Part shown: in pieces, positions 50,322 through 59,224 of the stretch
How the letters are laid out: the number at the start of each line of letters is the position of its first letter
Position numbering within the stretch: position 1 is the stretch's first letter
Origin: Actinoplanes oblitus
GTDB lineage: Bacteria; Actinomycetota; Actinomycetes; Mycobacteriales; Micromonosporaceae
Reading direction: 5' to 3'
Assembly: GCF_030252345.1 (NCBI RefSeq)
Contig: NZ_CP126980.1
Span: 1,201,501 to 1,265,500, forward strand
Length of the DNA stretch: 64,000 nt
The notes under the pieces: model-generated
Databases searched by the model: none
The model's input: the letters and a program-made list of their open reading frames with translations, nothing else
Told to the model about the DNA's origin: nothing
Position numbers and translations under genes: made by a program

Positions 50322-52454
50322 TTGATCACCGCCCAGCCTCGTCTGGTCGTGAGTGCGCCGTCATCCGGCCACGGCAAGACCGCGATAGCCGTCGGGCTGC
50401 TCGCCGCGATGGCAGCCCGTGGCGTCCCCACGGCGGGGTTCAAGGTCGGCCCGGATCACACCGACGCGGCGTACCTCGGATTGGCGGCCGGACGCCCGGG
50501 CCGCAACCTGGACCCGCGCCTGGTCGGCGCGCAGCGCATCGCGCCGCTGTTCGGGCACGGCGCGTCCGGCGCCCAGCTCTCCGTGATCGAGGGCGCGATG
50601 GGCCTGTTCGACAGCCTCACCGGCCAGCCGGAGATCGACGGCACCGCTGCCGTCGCGGCCACCCTGCGCGCCCCCGTCGCCCTGGTCGTGGACGTGGCGG
50701 CGATGGGTCACTCGCTGGCCGCGCTGGTTCACGGGTTCCGGATGTTCGACGAGATGGTGCACCTCGGCGGCGTGATCCTGAACCGGGTCGCCTCGCCCCG
50801 GCACGAGCAGATGCTGCGCAGCGCCCTGGACGACATCGGCATGCCGGTGCTCGGCGCGCTGCGCCGCGGTGACCTGCCCAACGTGCTGCCGTCCCGGGCG
50901 CACGGCCTGGTCCCGGTGGCGCACCGGACCGTCGAGGCCGGCCGCGCGGTCCGCCGGCTGGGCGAGGCGGTCGCCGAGTCCCTCGACCTCGACCGGCTGA
51001 TGGCGCTGGCCAACTCGGCGCCGCCGCTGCCCGGCCCGCTCTGGACGCCGGCCGAGGCCGGCGAGGCCGCCGAGGTCCGCCCGGTGGTCGCGCTCGCCGG
51101 TGGTCCGGGAGCGCCTTACACGTACGTCGAGACCGCCGAACTGCTCACCGCCGCGGGAGCCGACGTCGTGGTGGTCGACCCGCTCCGGGACGAGTCGCTG
51201 CCGCCGGGCACCCGGGCCCTGGTCGTCGGCTCCGGCCTGCCCGAGGGGTACGCCGAGGAGCTCTCCGCCAACCGGCGGCTCTGCGCCGACGTGGCGAAGT
51301 TCGCCCGGGAGGGCTGGCCGGTGGTGGCCGAGGGGGTGGCCCTGCCCTGGCTGGGCCGCGACCTGGACGGCCGGCCGATGTGCGGGGTGCTGGACATCGC
51401 CGGGATCACCGGGGAGCAGACGGTCGCCGGGTACCGGGAGGCGACCGCGCCGGGCAGCTCGGTGCTGGCCCCGGCCGGCGCCCGGATCACCGGGTACAAG
51501 CAGCACCGCGCCCTGGTGACCCCGCGGGCCGGCACCTCGCCGGCCTGGACCTGGTCGGGCGGGAACCCGGAGGGCTTCGTCTGGCGGCAGGTGCACGCGT
51601 CCCAGTTGGGCCTGCACTGGGCGGCCGCGCCGGAAATCGCGAAGCGCCTGGTCACGGCGGCGATCGCCGGACCGGCGATGGCATCCGGCACGGTCCCGCA
51701 GATGTCCGCTCCGCAGATGCCGGGTTCGCATCCGGCGCCGCAGATGTCCGGCCCGCAGATGCCGGGCCAGCAGATGTCCGGCGCGCACCCGGGGCCGCCG
51801 ATGCCCGGGCCCGTGCCGCGGGTCAGCGAGGGGCTCGCCCAGCCGGTCCCGATGCCGATGAGCGCGTCCCTGCCCGGCCCGGCGCAGGGTGGTCCGGGAC
51901 AGACCGGTCCGGTGCCGGGCACCCCCGGGCCGGGTCCGGTTCCGCCGGCCGAGTTCGGTCCCGGCTCCGGCCACGCGGGGGAGTACGGGCCCGGTCCGAT
52001 TCCGGCCGGTGATTTCGCCCAGGATGGGCCGCACGGTGAGTACGGCCACGACCGGCCGCACGGTGAGTACGTCCAGGATGGGCCGCACGGCCAGTATGTC
52101 CAGGATGGGCCGCACGGCGAGTTCGTCCGGGATGTACCGCATGGTGAGTTCGCCCAGGGCGCGCCGCACGGCGACTTCGGCCAGGATGTGCCGCCGCCGA
52201 ATGGTCCGGTACCGGGGATGGCGCCGGCGCATGGCCCCGGGGTGGGACCGATGAACGGTCCGATTCCGGGGACGGGCCCGGCGAACGGTCCGGTGCAGGG
52301 GATGGCCGGGGCCAACGGGCCGATTCCGCCGCGTCCCGGGTCCGGGATGCCCAATGCGGGCCCGGCGCACGGGCATCCAGGGCCCGGCTCCTCCCACGGT
52401 CCGGAGGGGACACCTGACAACCGGCCGACCACGGACATCCCGATTCCGTCCTGA
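50322..52454 (+). CDS. Cobyrinate a,c-diamide synthase-like (CobB) without amidotransferase Cys, with repeat tail
   Basis: 710 residues, much longer than usual (~450). Residues 1-445 follow CobB/CbiA: P-loop SAPSSGHGKTAIAVG, FKVGPDHTDAAYL, IEGAMGLFDS, a type I amidotransferase core and the final VHASQLGLHW. The nucleophile motif AEC(G/A)G reads AEGVA (E337-G338), so glutaminase activity should be lost. Residues 450-710 are low-complexity: PQM(S/P)G repeats, then six 9-residue PHGEYVQ-type repeats. The gene may use free ammonia or a partner, or no longer make cobyrinate diamide. It starts 111 bp after SURF1, divergent. Confidence 0.85.
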   Translation: MITAQPRLVVSAPSSGHGKTAIAVGLLAAMAARGVPTAGFKVGPDHTDAAYLGLAAGRPGRNLDPRLVGAQRIAPLFGHGASGAQLSVIEGAMGLFDSLTGQPEIDGTAAVAATLRAPVALVVDVAAMGHSLAALVHGFRMFDEMVHLGGVILNRVASPRHEQMLRSALDDIGMPVLGALRRGDLPNVLPSRAHGLVPVAHRTVEAGRAVRRLGEAVAESLDLDRLMALANSAPPLPGPLWTPAEAGEAAEVRPVVALAGGPGAPYTYVETAELLTAAGADVVVVDPLRDESLPPGTRALVVGSGLPEGYAEELSANRRLCADVAKFAREGWPVVAEGVALPWLGRDLDGRPMCGVLDIAGITGEQTVAGYREATAPGSSVLAPAGARITGYKQHRALVTPRAGTSPAWTWSGGNPEGFVWRQVHASQLGLHWAAAPEIAKRLVTAAIAGPAMASGTVPQMSAPQMPGSHPAPQMSGPQMPGQQMSGAHPGPPMPGPVPRVSEGLAQPVPMPMSASLPGPAQGGPGQTGPVPGTPGPGPVPPAEFGPGSGHAGEYGPGPIPAGDFAQDGPHGEYGHDRPHGEYVQDGPHGQYVQDGPHGEFVRDVPHGEFAQGAPHGDFGQDVPPPNGPVPGMAPAHGPGVGPMNGPIPGTGPANGPVQGMAGANGPIPPRPGSGMPNAGPAHGHPGPGSSHGPEGTPDNRPTTDIPIPS
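52023..52184 (+). repeat. Six 27-bp tandem repeats in the CobB-like tail
   Basis: Six in-frame units encode (D/G)xPHG(E/Q/D)(Y/F)x(Q/R/H). They differ by single bases, indicating expansion and drift. The period of nine residues gives a hydrophilic, probably disordered tail. Confidence 0.85.
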
Positions 52455-52701
52455 TCGTTGCGGCGGCCGGCCTCCCGCAGGCGTCGCGCTGCCGCCCGGC
52501 GGATGTCGGTGTCCGATTCCGCCGGACCGCCGAGGCCTGTCCGGCATCGGATCGCGGAACCTTGGTGGTGATCCCGCCCACGCGCGGTGAGGTGCCGCTG
52601 AGCGGCCGGCCCGGCAACCTCGGGACCGGTCGCCGGCGGAGCCCGCCGGAAGCGGCCCAGCGTGCCAAAACGGCGATCGGCGGACCGGAAATTGTCGTAC
52701 C

Positions 52702-52720
52702 CCCCTCGTACCGTGAGGGG
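52702..52720. promoter_or_regulatory. Inverted repeat upstream of the mycothiol-dependent-isomerase-like gene
   Basis: CCCCTC and GAGGGG flank a 7-bp spacer 24 bp before the GTG 52745. It may be an operator or leader hairpin. The rest of 52455-52744 has no gene. Confidence 0.4.
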
Positions 52721-52744
52721 CACGACAACCGAAGGAGGACGACC

Positions 52745-53398
52745 GTGGCCGCCCGTCTGCCGCTGGATCTGGACCCGCCGGTTCGTCAGCTCAGAGCACT
52801 GCTGCTGGGGGTCGACGACCGCGAGCTGACCGCTCCCACACCCTGCCCGGGCTGGTCGGTCGCGACCCTTCTCGATCATCTGATGCGGCTGGCCGAGGCG
52901 TTCGCCGAGGCCGCCCGCAAAGGCGCCGACACGTCCGCCGCCGGTCCGCCGCCGGCCCCGTCAGCGGCGCACCTGTCGCCGCACTGGCGCAGCCGCCTCC
53001 CGATCCTGCTGGAGGAGCTCGCCACCGCGTGGAAGGACCCGGCCGCGTGGCTCGGCGAGGCCCGGGCCGGCGGGGTCACCATGCCGGCCCGCGCGATGGG
53101 CACTGTCGCGGCCAACGAGCTGGTGATGCACGGCTGGGACCTGGCCCGCGCCACCGGGCAGGACTTCGCTGCCGACCCCCGTGTGCTGACCACCCTGATC
53201 GACTTCCTGGCCGCCGGCCCACCCGGCGGCACCCCGGGCTTCCTGGGCCCGCACCTCCCCATCGACCCGGACGAGGATGCCCTGCCCCGGGCCCTGGCCC
53301 TGGCCGGTCGCGACCCGGCCTGGCGTCCTCCCCGCATCCGCGACGTCCCCTCCGCCCAGCTGCGCCGACAGCACCCACCCGCCGCCCGCTCCGCCTGA
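52745..53398 (+). CDS. DinB/maleylpyruvate isomerase-type mycothiol-dependent protein
   Basis: A 217-residue member of the TIGR03086-like / MDMPI N-terminal family: TPCPGWSVATLLDHLMRLAEAFAEAA (positions about 33-58) with the metal-site His, and VANELVMHGWDLARATGQ (about 119-136) with another His/Asp set. The four-helix DinB fold uses a metal and mycothiol or no thiol. Substrate unknown. GTG 52745 is chosen because AGGAGG lies seven bases upstream. Confidence 0.87.
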   Translation: MAARLPLDLDPPVRQLRALLLGVDDRELTAPTPCPGWSVATLLDHLMRLAEAFAEAARKGADTSAAGPPPAPSAAHLSPHWRSRLPILLEELATAWKDPAAWLGEARAGGVTMPARAMGTVAANELVMHGWDLARATGQDFAADPRVLTTLIDFLAAGPPGGTPGFLGPHLPIDPDEDALPRALALAGRDPAWRPPRIRDVPSAQLRRQHPPAARSA

Positions 53399-53547
53399 CC
53401 GGCATGCGGTTCGCCGGCGGCGCCGGGGCGCGTGAGCGGCGATCGGCGGCGGGGCCGGCTCGATGGGGCCAGCGCTTCGGGCTGGCTGGGGCCCGCGAGG
53501 TGTTGGCCGAGCGAGGGCGTTGCGGCGACCCCGGCACGGGCTGGTGG

Positions 53548-55710
53548 TTACGAGACCAACTTGTCGGAGGGTGGGGTGAACTTGAGTTTGGGCTGGCCCT
53601 TGAGGGCGTCCCGGAGGGTTTCCGCGACCGTGTACTTGGAGATGGTGGAGCGGCTGGTGCCCACGTAATGCTCCGGGTTGTCCGGGTCGGCGACGAAGGC
53701 TGACGCCGCCAGCTGCGGGGTGAAGCCGCTGAACCAGGCGGTCTTGTTGTTGTCGGTGGTGCCGCTCTTGCCGGCCACCGGGCGGCCCAGGGTGGCGAAG
53801 ACCATCGGCGACGTGGCCCAGCCGCCGCAGCCACCGCGGGCGGCGCCGTAACCGGTGACGCAGCGGGCCGCGTCGGTCGCGGCGCGGGCCACGTTCTCGC
53901 TGAAGACGCGGTGGCAGCGCGGGGCGGCGATCACCCTGCCCTGGTACATCGCGTCGGTGCCGTCGGTCTTGCGGATCGCGGTGACCGGCAGCGGCTCGCA
54001 GTACCGGCCCTCGGCCGCGACGGTGGCGAACGCGTTGGCGATCTCCACCGGGGTGGCGTCGCTGACCCCGAGGGTGAACGCGCCCCACCCGGACGCGTGC
54101 TCCGGCGTGGCCAGCCGCCGGTCCACCTCGGTACGCCACTTGAGCCCGAGCCGCTCGGCCATCGCCACCGCCTTCTCCGCGCCGACCCGCTGCTCCAGCT
54201 GCACGAAGTAGGTGTTCACCGATTTGCCGAACCCGCTCCACATGGTCTGCGTGCCGGTCATCGACTTGCTGGAGTTCTTCGGGCACCAGTGCGTCCCGCA
54301 GGTGGCCGGCCCGGGCGCGGTGATGTATTTCGAGACGAACCGTTCCGGCGAGTAGAACGACGTGGAGAGCGGCAGCCCGGCCTCCAGCGCCGCCAGCATG
54401 GTGAAGATCTTGAAGGTGGAGCCGGCCTGGTACCCGGCCATGTCGCCGCCGCCGAGCAGCGGGTTCACCGTGTTCGGATAGTTGCCCCGGACATCGGAGT
54501 CCTGGGCGTGGTCGCTGTGCTTGCCGTTGTCGTCCTGGTGCAGCGAGTATTTGCGGTTCACCGCCATGCTGACGATCCGCCCGGTCCCCGGCTGGATCAC
54601 CACCTCGCCGTGCGCGAACGGGCTGTTGCGCTTCTCCTTGGCCAGTACGTGCTTCATGGCCGCGGCCTGCACCTTCGGGTCGATCGAGGTGATCACCCGA
54701 TAGCCGCCGCGCCGCAGGTTCTCCTCCCGGTCCAGCACCGTCGCGCCGAACGCCGGCTGCTCCCGCCACCAGCTCTTGAAGTAGTCGCAGAAGAAGCCCC
54801 AGTCGTTGTGCTCGTCCGGGACGGAGACGCAGTCGTTCGGCGGGGCGCTCAGCTTCAGCTTGATCTTGGCTTTCCGCGCGGACGCCGCCTGCGCCGCGGT
54901 GATCGAGCCCATCTTCCGCATCTGGTCGATCACGTAGTCGCGCCGCTCCCGGGCCGCTTCCTGGTCCTTGGTCGCCGGGTCGTACGCCGACGGCGCCTTG
55001 ACCAGCCCGGCCAGCAGCGCCGCCTCGTTCAGCGTGAGGTCTCTCGCGGGTTTCGAGAAGAACACCTCGGAGGCGGCGTAGATCCCGTACGCGCGGTGGC
55101 CGAAGTAGGCGGCGTTCAGGTAGCGGGCCAGGATCTCCTGTTTGCTGAGGCGCTGCTCGACCTCGATGGCCAGCCGCATCTCCCGCAGCTTGCGGGTGGC
55201 GGTCTGCTCGGTGGCCTCCAGGGCCTCCTTCGGCGTCCGCGCGCTGTCCCGCAGCGCCATCCGGACGTACTGCATGGTCAGCGTCGAGGCGCCCTGGGAG
55301 ACCCCGCCGGCCTGCTGGTTGGCGACGAAGGCGCGGGCCACCCCCTTCGCGTCGACGCCGTGGTGCTCGTAGAAGCGGGTGTCCTCGGAGGCCACGATGG
55401 CCTGGGTGATGTAGGGCGACATGTCCCGGAGCGGCACCTGCCGCCGGTACTCCTCGTAGAACATGGTCAGCAGCGTCTTGCCGTCCTTGGCGTAGACGTA
55501 GCTGGTCTGCGCGGCGGGCACCTCGGTGAGCTGCTCGGGCAGGTTCGCCAGGGCGTCGGTGCCGGCCTTGACGCCCATCCCGGCCAGGGCCGTGAAGGGA
55601 TAGGAGAGGCCGGCGATGACCAGGCCCGCGATGAGCCCGGCGCGGATCAGGAGGGCGACTCTTCCGGCTACGGTGGGGCGTCGGTCAGTCACCCTTCGAA
55701 GGTATGACAA
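53548..55710 (-). CDS. Class A penicillin-binding protein (bifunctional)
   Basis: A 720-residue cell-wall synthase: N-terminal TM helix (about 20-45), glycosyltransferase GT51 domain with SEDTRFYEHHGVD (catalytic Glu) and QGASTLTMQYVRM, then a transpeptidase with STFK (nucleophile Ser), SVN and KSGTT motifs. It polymerises and cross-links peptidoglycan outside the membrane and is the target of beta-lactams. ATG 55710 or GTG 55692 are both possible. It is divergent from cobC-type gene with 57 bp between. Confidence 0.95.
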   Translation of the reverse strand: MSYLRRVTDRRPTVAGRVALLIRAGLIAGLVIAGLSYPFTALAGMGVKAGTDALANLPEQLTEVPAAQTSYVYAKDGKTLLTMFYEEYRRQVPLRDMSPYITQAIVASEDTRFYEHHGVDAKGVARAFVANQQAGGVSQGASTLTMQYVRMALRDSARTPKEALEATEQTATRKLREMRLAIEVEQRLSKQEILARYLNAAYFGHRAYGIYAASEVFFSKPARDLTLNEAALLAGLVKAPSAYDPATKDQEAARERRDYVIDQMRKMGSITAAQAASARKAKIKLKLSAPPNDCVSVPDEHNDWGFFCDYFKSWWREQPAFGATVLDREENLRRGGYRVITSIDPKVQAAAMKHVLAKEKRNSPFAHGEVVIQPGTGRIVSMAVNRKYSLHQDDNGKHSDHAQDSDVRGNYPNTVNPLLGGGDMAGYQAGSTFKIFTMLAALEAGLPLSTSFYSPERFVSKYITAPGPATCGTHWCPKNSSKSMTGTQTMWSGFGKSVNTYFVQLEQRVGAEKAVAMAERLGLKWRTEVDRRLATPEHASGWGAFTLGVSDATPVEIANAFATVAAEGRYCEPLPVTAIRKTDGTDAMYQGRVIAAPRCHRVFSENVARAATDAARCVTGYGAARGGCGGWATSPMVFATLGRPVAGKSGTTDNNKTAWFSGFTPQLAASAFVADPDNPEHYVGTSRSTISKYTVAETLRDALKGQPKLKFTPPSDKLVS

Positions 55711-55767
55711 ATCGCCTCATGTTCCCCAGGAATCCGTCAGAGAACGCGAGTCCGGCATGCTGGGGCC

Positions 55768-56826
55768 ATGACGTTCGATCTCGATCATCACGGCGACGCC
55801 GAGGTGGAGGCGGGCCTGATCGATCTCGCGGTCAACGTGCGGCACCAGGCGATGCCCGCCTGGCTCGCGGACCCGATCGCGGCCTCGCTGAGCCGGCTCG
55901 CCGCCTATCCCGACGCCACCGAGGCGACCGCCGCGGTCGCCGCCCGCCATCGCCGGGACCCGGCCGAGGTGCTGCTCACGGCCGGTGCCGCGGAGGGGTT
56001 CGTGCTGCTCGCCCAGGCGCTGCGCGGCGCCCGCCGGCCGGTCGTGGTGCATCCCCAGTTCACCGAGCCGGAGGCCGCGCTGCGCAACGCCGGGCACCGG
56101 ATCGAGCGGGTGCTGCTGCCCGAGGCGGACGGTTTCCGGCTGGACCCGGCGCTGGTGCCCGACGACGCGGACCTGGTCTTCGTGGGCAACCCGACGAACC
56201 CGACGTCGGTCCTGCACCCCGCCGAGGACCTGGCGAAACTGGCTCGCCCCGGGCGGGTGCTGGTGGTCGACGAGGCGTTCGCCGACACCACGTACCGGAA
56301 AGGGTGTCCGGGCGAACCGGAATCCCTGGCCGCGCGCGGCGACCTGCCCGGCCTGGTCGTCGTGCGCAGCCTGACCAAGACCTGGGGCCTGGCCGGCCTG
56401 CGGATCGGCTACCTGCTCGGCCCGGCCGAGGTGCTGGCCCGGCTGGTCGCGGTCCAGCCGCTCTGGGCGGTCTCGACGCCGGCGCTGGCCGCGGCGACGG
56501 CGTGCGCGTCGCCGGTCGCGATCGCCGCCGAGCGCGAGATCGCCGCCGAACTCGCCGCCGAACGCGCCCACCTGGTGGAACGTCTGCGGGAGGTGCCGAA
56601 CGTCACGGTCGCCGGCACCCCGGCGTCCGCTTTTGTTTCGGTACGCACGCCGGGTGCTGATCAGATCCGCGTCGAGCTGCGCAAACGCGGCTACGCGGTG
56701 CGCCGTGGCGACACCTTCCCGGGTCTGGGTCCCGACTGGCTCCGGTTTGCGGTGCGCGACACTGCCACCACGGACCGATTCGTGCAGACTCTGCGGGAAG
56801 TCCTCGATGAACGACCCGAGGAGTGA
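55768..56826 (+). CDS. cobC: CobC-type PLP-dependent L-threonine-phosphate decarboxylase/aminotransferase-like
   Basis: A 352-residue aminotransferase-fold enzyme with Schiff-base Lys in SLTKTWGLAGLRIGY, NPTNPTS and LVVDEAFAD. Similarity to histidinol-phosphate aminotransferase and the position in front of cobT and a siroheme/precorrin methyltransferase favour the cobalamin (CobC/CobD-threonine-P decarboxylase) role: it would supply aminopropanol phosphate for the nucleotide loop. The symbol follows Pseudomonas-type naming and is tentative. Confidence 0.85.
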   Translation: MTFDLDHHGDAEVEAGLIDLAVNVRHQAMPAWLADPIAASLSRLAAYPDATEATAAVAARHRRDPAEVLLTAGAAEGFVLLAQALRGARRPVVVHPQFTEPEAALRNAGHRIERVLLPEADGFRLDPALVPDDADLVFVGNPTNPTSVLHPAEDLAKLARPGRVLVVDEAFADTTYRKGCPGEPESLAARGDLPGLVVVRSLTKTWGLAGLRIGYLLGPAEVLARLVAVQPLWAVSTPALAAATACASPVAIAAEREIAAELAAERAHLVERLREVPNVTVAGTPASAFVSVRTPGADQIRVELRKRGYAVRRGDTFPGLGPDWLRFAVRDTATTDRFVQTLREVLDERPEE

Positions 56827-56907
56827 GCGGGGAGTGCGGCGAGACCCGAGCCGAGTCCCCGCGCGACATGAGCCGAGAGCGAAGCGAGAAGTGACCGAGG
56901 AGCGCCC

Positions 56908-57960
56908 GTGACCCTGGAGACCACCCTGGCAGCCATCCGCCCGGCCGACGAGCAGGCCATGGCGGCCGCCCGCGAGCTGCAGGCCCGGCTGACCAAACCG
57001 GCCGGTTCGCTCGGACAGCTGGAGGAGCTGTCGGTGCGCCTGGCCGGGCTGGCCGGGGTCTGCCCGCCGCCGCTGCCCGCCCCGGCCACCGTCGCGGTCT
57101 TCGCCGGTGACCACGGCGTGCACGCCCAGGGCGTCACCCCGTGGCCGCAGGAGGTCACCGCCCAGATGGTGGCGAACTTCGTGGCCGGCGGCGCGGTGGT
57201 CAACGCGTTCGCCCGGCAGGCCGGCGCCGACGTGCTGGTGGTCGACGCCGGGGTGGCGATCCCGCTGCACGGCGGGCCGACCCTGCTGGAGGCGAACGTC
57301 CGCCGCGGCACCCGGGACATGACCGTCGAGCCGGCGCTGACCCGCGAGGAGGCGCTCGCCGCCGTCGAACTGGGCGTCGCGGTCGCCGGCCAGCTCGTCG
57401 CCGCGGGCGCGAAATGCCTGCTCACCGGGGACATGGGGATCGCCAACACGACTCCGGCCGCAGCGCTGATCGCGGTCTTCACCGGCAGTGACCCGGCCAC
57501 CGTGACCGGGCGGGGGACCGGCATCGACGACGCCATGCTGGCGCACAAGACCGAGGTGATCGCGGCGGCGCTGGCCCGGCACACACCGGTCGCGGCCGAC
57601 CCGCTCGGCGTGCTGGCCACCGTCGGCGGCCTGGAGCACGCCGCGCTGGCCGGTTTCATCCTGGGCGCCGCCGCGAACCGGGTGCCGGTGGTCGTGGACG
57701 GCGTGATCGCCGCCTCGGCCGCCCTGGCCGCCGCCGCGTTCGCCCCGGACGCCGTCGCCGCGATGGTCGCCGGGCACCGCTCGGCCGAGCCGGGTGCCAC
57801 CGTCGCGCTCGCCCACCTGGGCCTGGAACCGCTGCTCGACCTCGGGATGCGCCTCGGCGAGGGCAGCGGCGCGGTGCTGGCGCTGCCGATCGTCGCGGCA
57901 GCGATCCGGGTCCTGCACGAGGTGGCGACGTTCGACGCGGCGGGAGTGTCCGAGAAATGA
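56908..57960 (+). CDS. cobT: Nicotinate-nucleotide-dimethylbenzimidazole phosphoribosyltransferase
   Basis: A 350-residue CobT: LTKPAGSLGQLEELSVRLAG, VFAGDHGVHAQGVTPWPQEVTAQMV, GDMGIANTT, VTGRGTGIDD and the catalytic Glu in RLGEGSGAVLAL near the end. It makes alpha-ribazole phosphate for the lower ligand of B12. GTG 56908 is preceded by GAGGAG. The 81-bp gap after cobC contains short AGCGAG-like repeats. It overlaps the next gene by 4 bp. Confidence 0.96.
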   Translation: MTLETTLAAIRPADEQAMAAARELQARLTKPAGSLGQLEELSVRLAGLAGVCPPPLPAPATVAVFAGDHGVHAQGVTPWPQEVTAQMVANFVAGGAVVNAFARQAGADVLVVDAGVAIPLHGGPTLLEANVRRGTRDMTVEPALTREEALAAVELGVAVAGQLVAAGAKCLLTGDMGIANTTPAAALIAVFTGSDPATVTGRGTGIDDAMLAHKTEVIAAALARHTPVAADPLGVLATVGGLEHAALAGFILGAAANRVPVVVDGVIAASAALAAAAFAPDAVAAMVAGHRSAEPGATVALAHLGLEPLLDLGMRLGEGSGAVLALPIVAAAIRVLHEVATFDAAGVSEK

Positions 57961-59162
57961 GCCTGTACCCCCTCGCCCTGCGCCTCGACGGCCGCCGCGT
58001 GCTGGTCGTCGGCGGCGGCACGGTGGCCACCCGCCGGGTGCCCGCGCTGATCGCGGCCGGTGCCCGGGTGGAGATCGTCGCTCCCGAGCTGACCCCCGCG
58101 CTGCGGGCGTACGTCGACGCGAGCCGGGCGACCTGGACGCCGCGGCGCTTCGAGCCGGCCGATGTCCAGGGCGCCTGGCTGGTGCACGTGGCCATCGACG
58201 ACCCGCGGGCCGCTGCCGAGGTCAGCGCGGCCGCCGAGGATCACCACATCTTTTGCGTACGGGCGGATGACCGCGATGCCGCCACCGCGTGGACGCCGGC
58301 TGTCACCCGGCACGGGCAGGTGACCGTCGCGGTGACCGACGGCGGTGACCGCCGCCGGGCCATGGCGGTCCGTGACCTGGTCGCGCACGCGCTCGAGGCG
58401 GCGCCGCCGGCCGCACCCGAGCTGAAGGGCGTGGCGCTGGTCGGGGCCGGCCCGGGCGACCCGGAGCTGATCACCGTGAAGGGCCGCCGGCTGCTCGCCG
58501 CCGCCGACGTGGTGGTCGCCGACCGGCTGGTGCCCGGCATGCTCCTCGGTGAGCTGCGCCCGGAGGTCGAGCTGATCGACGCCGCGAAGATCCCGTACGG
58601 GCCGTCGGCCGCCCAGGAGGAGATCAACCGGATCCTGGTGGACCGGGCGCTGCAGGGCCGGTTCGTGGTGCGGCTCAAGGGCGGCGACAACTTCGTCTTC
58701 GGCCGCGGCGGCGAGGAGGCCCTGGCCTGCGCCGAGGCCGGCGTCCCGGTGCTGGTGGTACCCGGGGTGACCAGCTCGATCGCGGCGCCCGCGCTGGCCG
58801 GCATCCCGGTCACCCACCGCGGGGTGGCGCACGAGTTCACGGTGGTCTCCGGGCACATCCCGCCGGACCACCCGGACTCGCTGGTCGACTGGCCGGCGCT
58901 GGCCCGGCTGCGCGGCACCCTGGTGGTGCTGATGGGCCTGAAGAACCTGCCGAAGATCGCGGAACGGCTGCTCGCCGAGGGCCGGGACACGGACACGCCG
59001 GTCGCGGTGATCCAGGAGGGCTCCACGGCGCACCAGCGGTCGTTGCGCAGCACGCTCGGCGCGGTCGCCGGCGAGGTGGCGGCCGCCGGGATCCGCCCGC
59101 CGGCAGTGGTGGTGATCGGCGAGGTGGTCGCCGCCACCAGCGCGTTCACCCCGGCCGGCTGA
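57957..59162 (+). CDS. cysG: CysG-like uroporphyrinogen-III C-methyltransferase with precorrin-2 dehydrogenase domain
   Basis: A 401-residue fusion. Residues 1-150 form an NAD-binding precorrin-2 dehydrogenase domain (VLVVGGGTVATRRVPALIAAGA). Residues 158-400 form SUMT: GVALVGAGPGDPELITVKG, VVRLKGGDNFVFGRGGEEA and GVTSSIAAPALAGIPVTHRG. It makes precorrin-2 and can oxidise it to sirohydrochlorin, feeding both siroheme and cobalamin. No C-terminal ferrochelatase is evident, though the N-terminal domain could supply it. Some authors would call this cobA. ATGA overlap with cobT. Confidence 0.93.
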   Translation: MSLYPLALRLDGRRVLVVGGGTVATRRVPALIAAGARVEIVAPELTPALRAYVDASRATWTPRRFEPADVQGAWLVHVAIDDPRAAAEVSAAAEDHHIFCVRADDRDAATAWTPAVTRHGQVTVAVTDGGDRRRAMAVRDLVAHALEAAPPAAPELKGVALVGAGPGDPELITVKGRRLLAAADVVVADRLVPGMLLGELRPEVELIDAAKIPYGPSAAQEEINRILVDRALQGRFVVRLKGGDNFVFGRGGEEALACAEAGVPVLVVPGVTSSIAAPALAGIPVTHRGVAHEFTVVSGHIPPDHPDSLVDWPALARLRGTLVVLMGLKNLPKIAERLLAEGRDTDTPVAVIQEGSTAHQRSLRSTLGAVAGEVAAAGIRPPAVVVIGEVVAATSAFTPAG

Positions 59163-59183
59163 CCCGGGCGTACGCCAGGCGGA

Positions 59184-59213
59184 CGGTGCCGGGCCGCAAG
59201 CGGCCCGGCACCG
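59184..59213. terminator. Bidirectional terminator between cysG and otsA
   Basis: A perfect 14-bp stem (CGGTGCCGGGCCGC arm) with a 2-nt centre lies 21 bp after the cysG stop and before the convergent otsA stop. Confidence 0.9.
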
Positions 59214-59224
59214 AACCGCATGGT

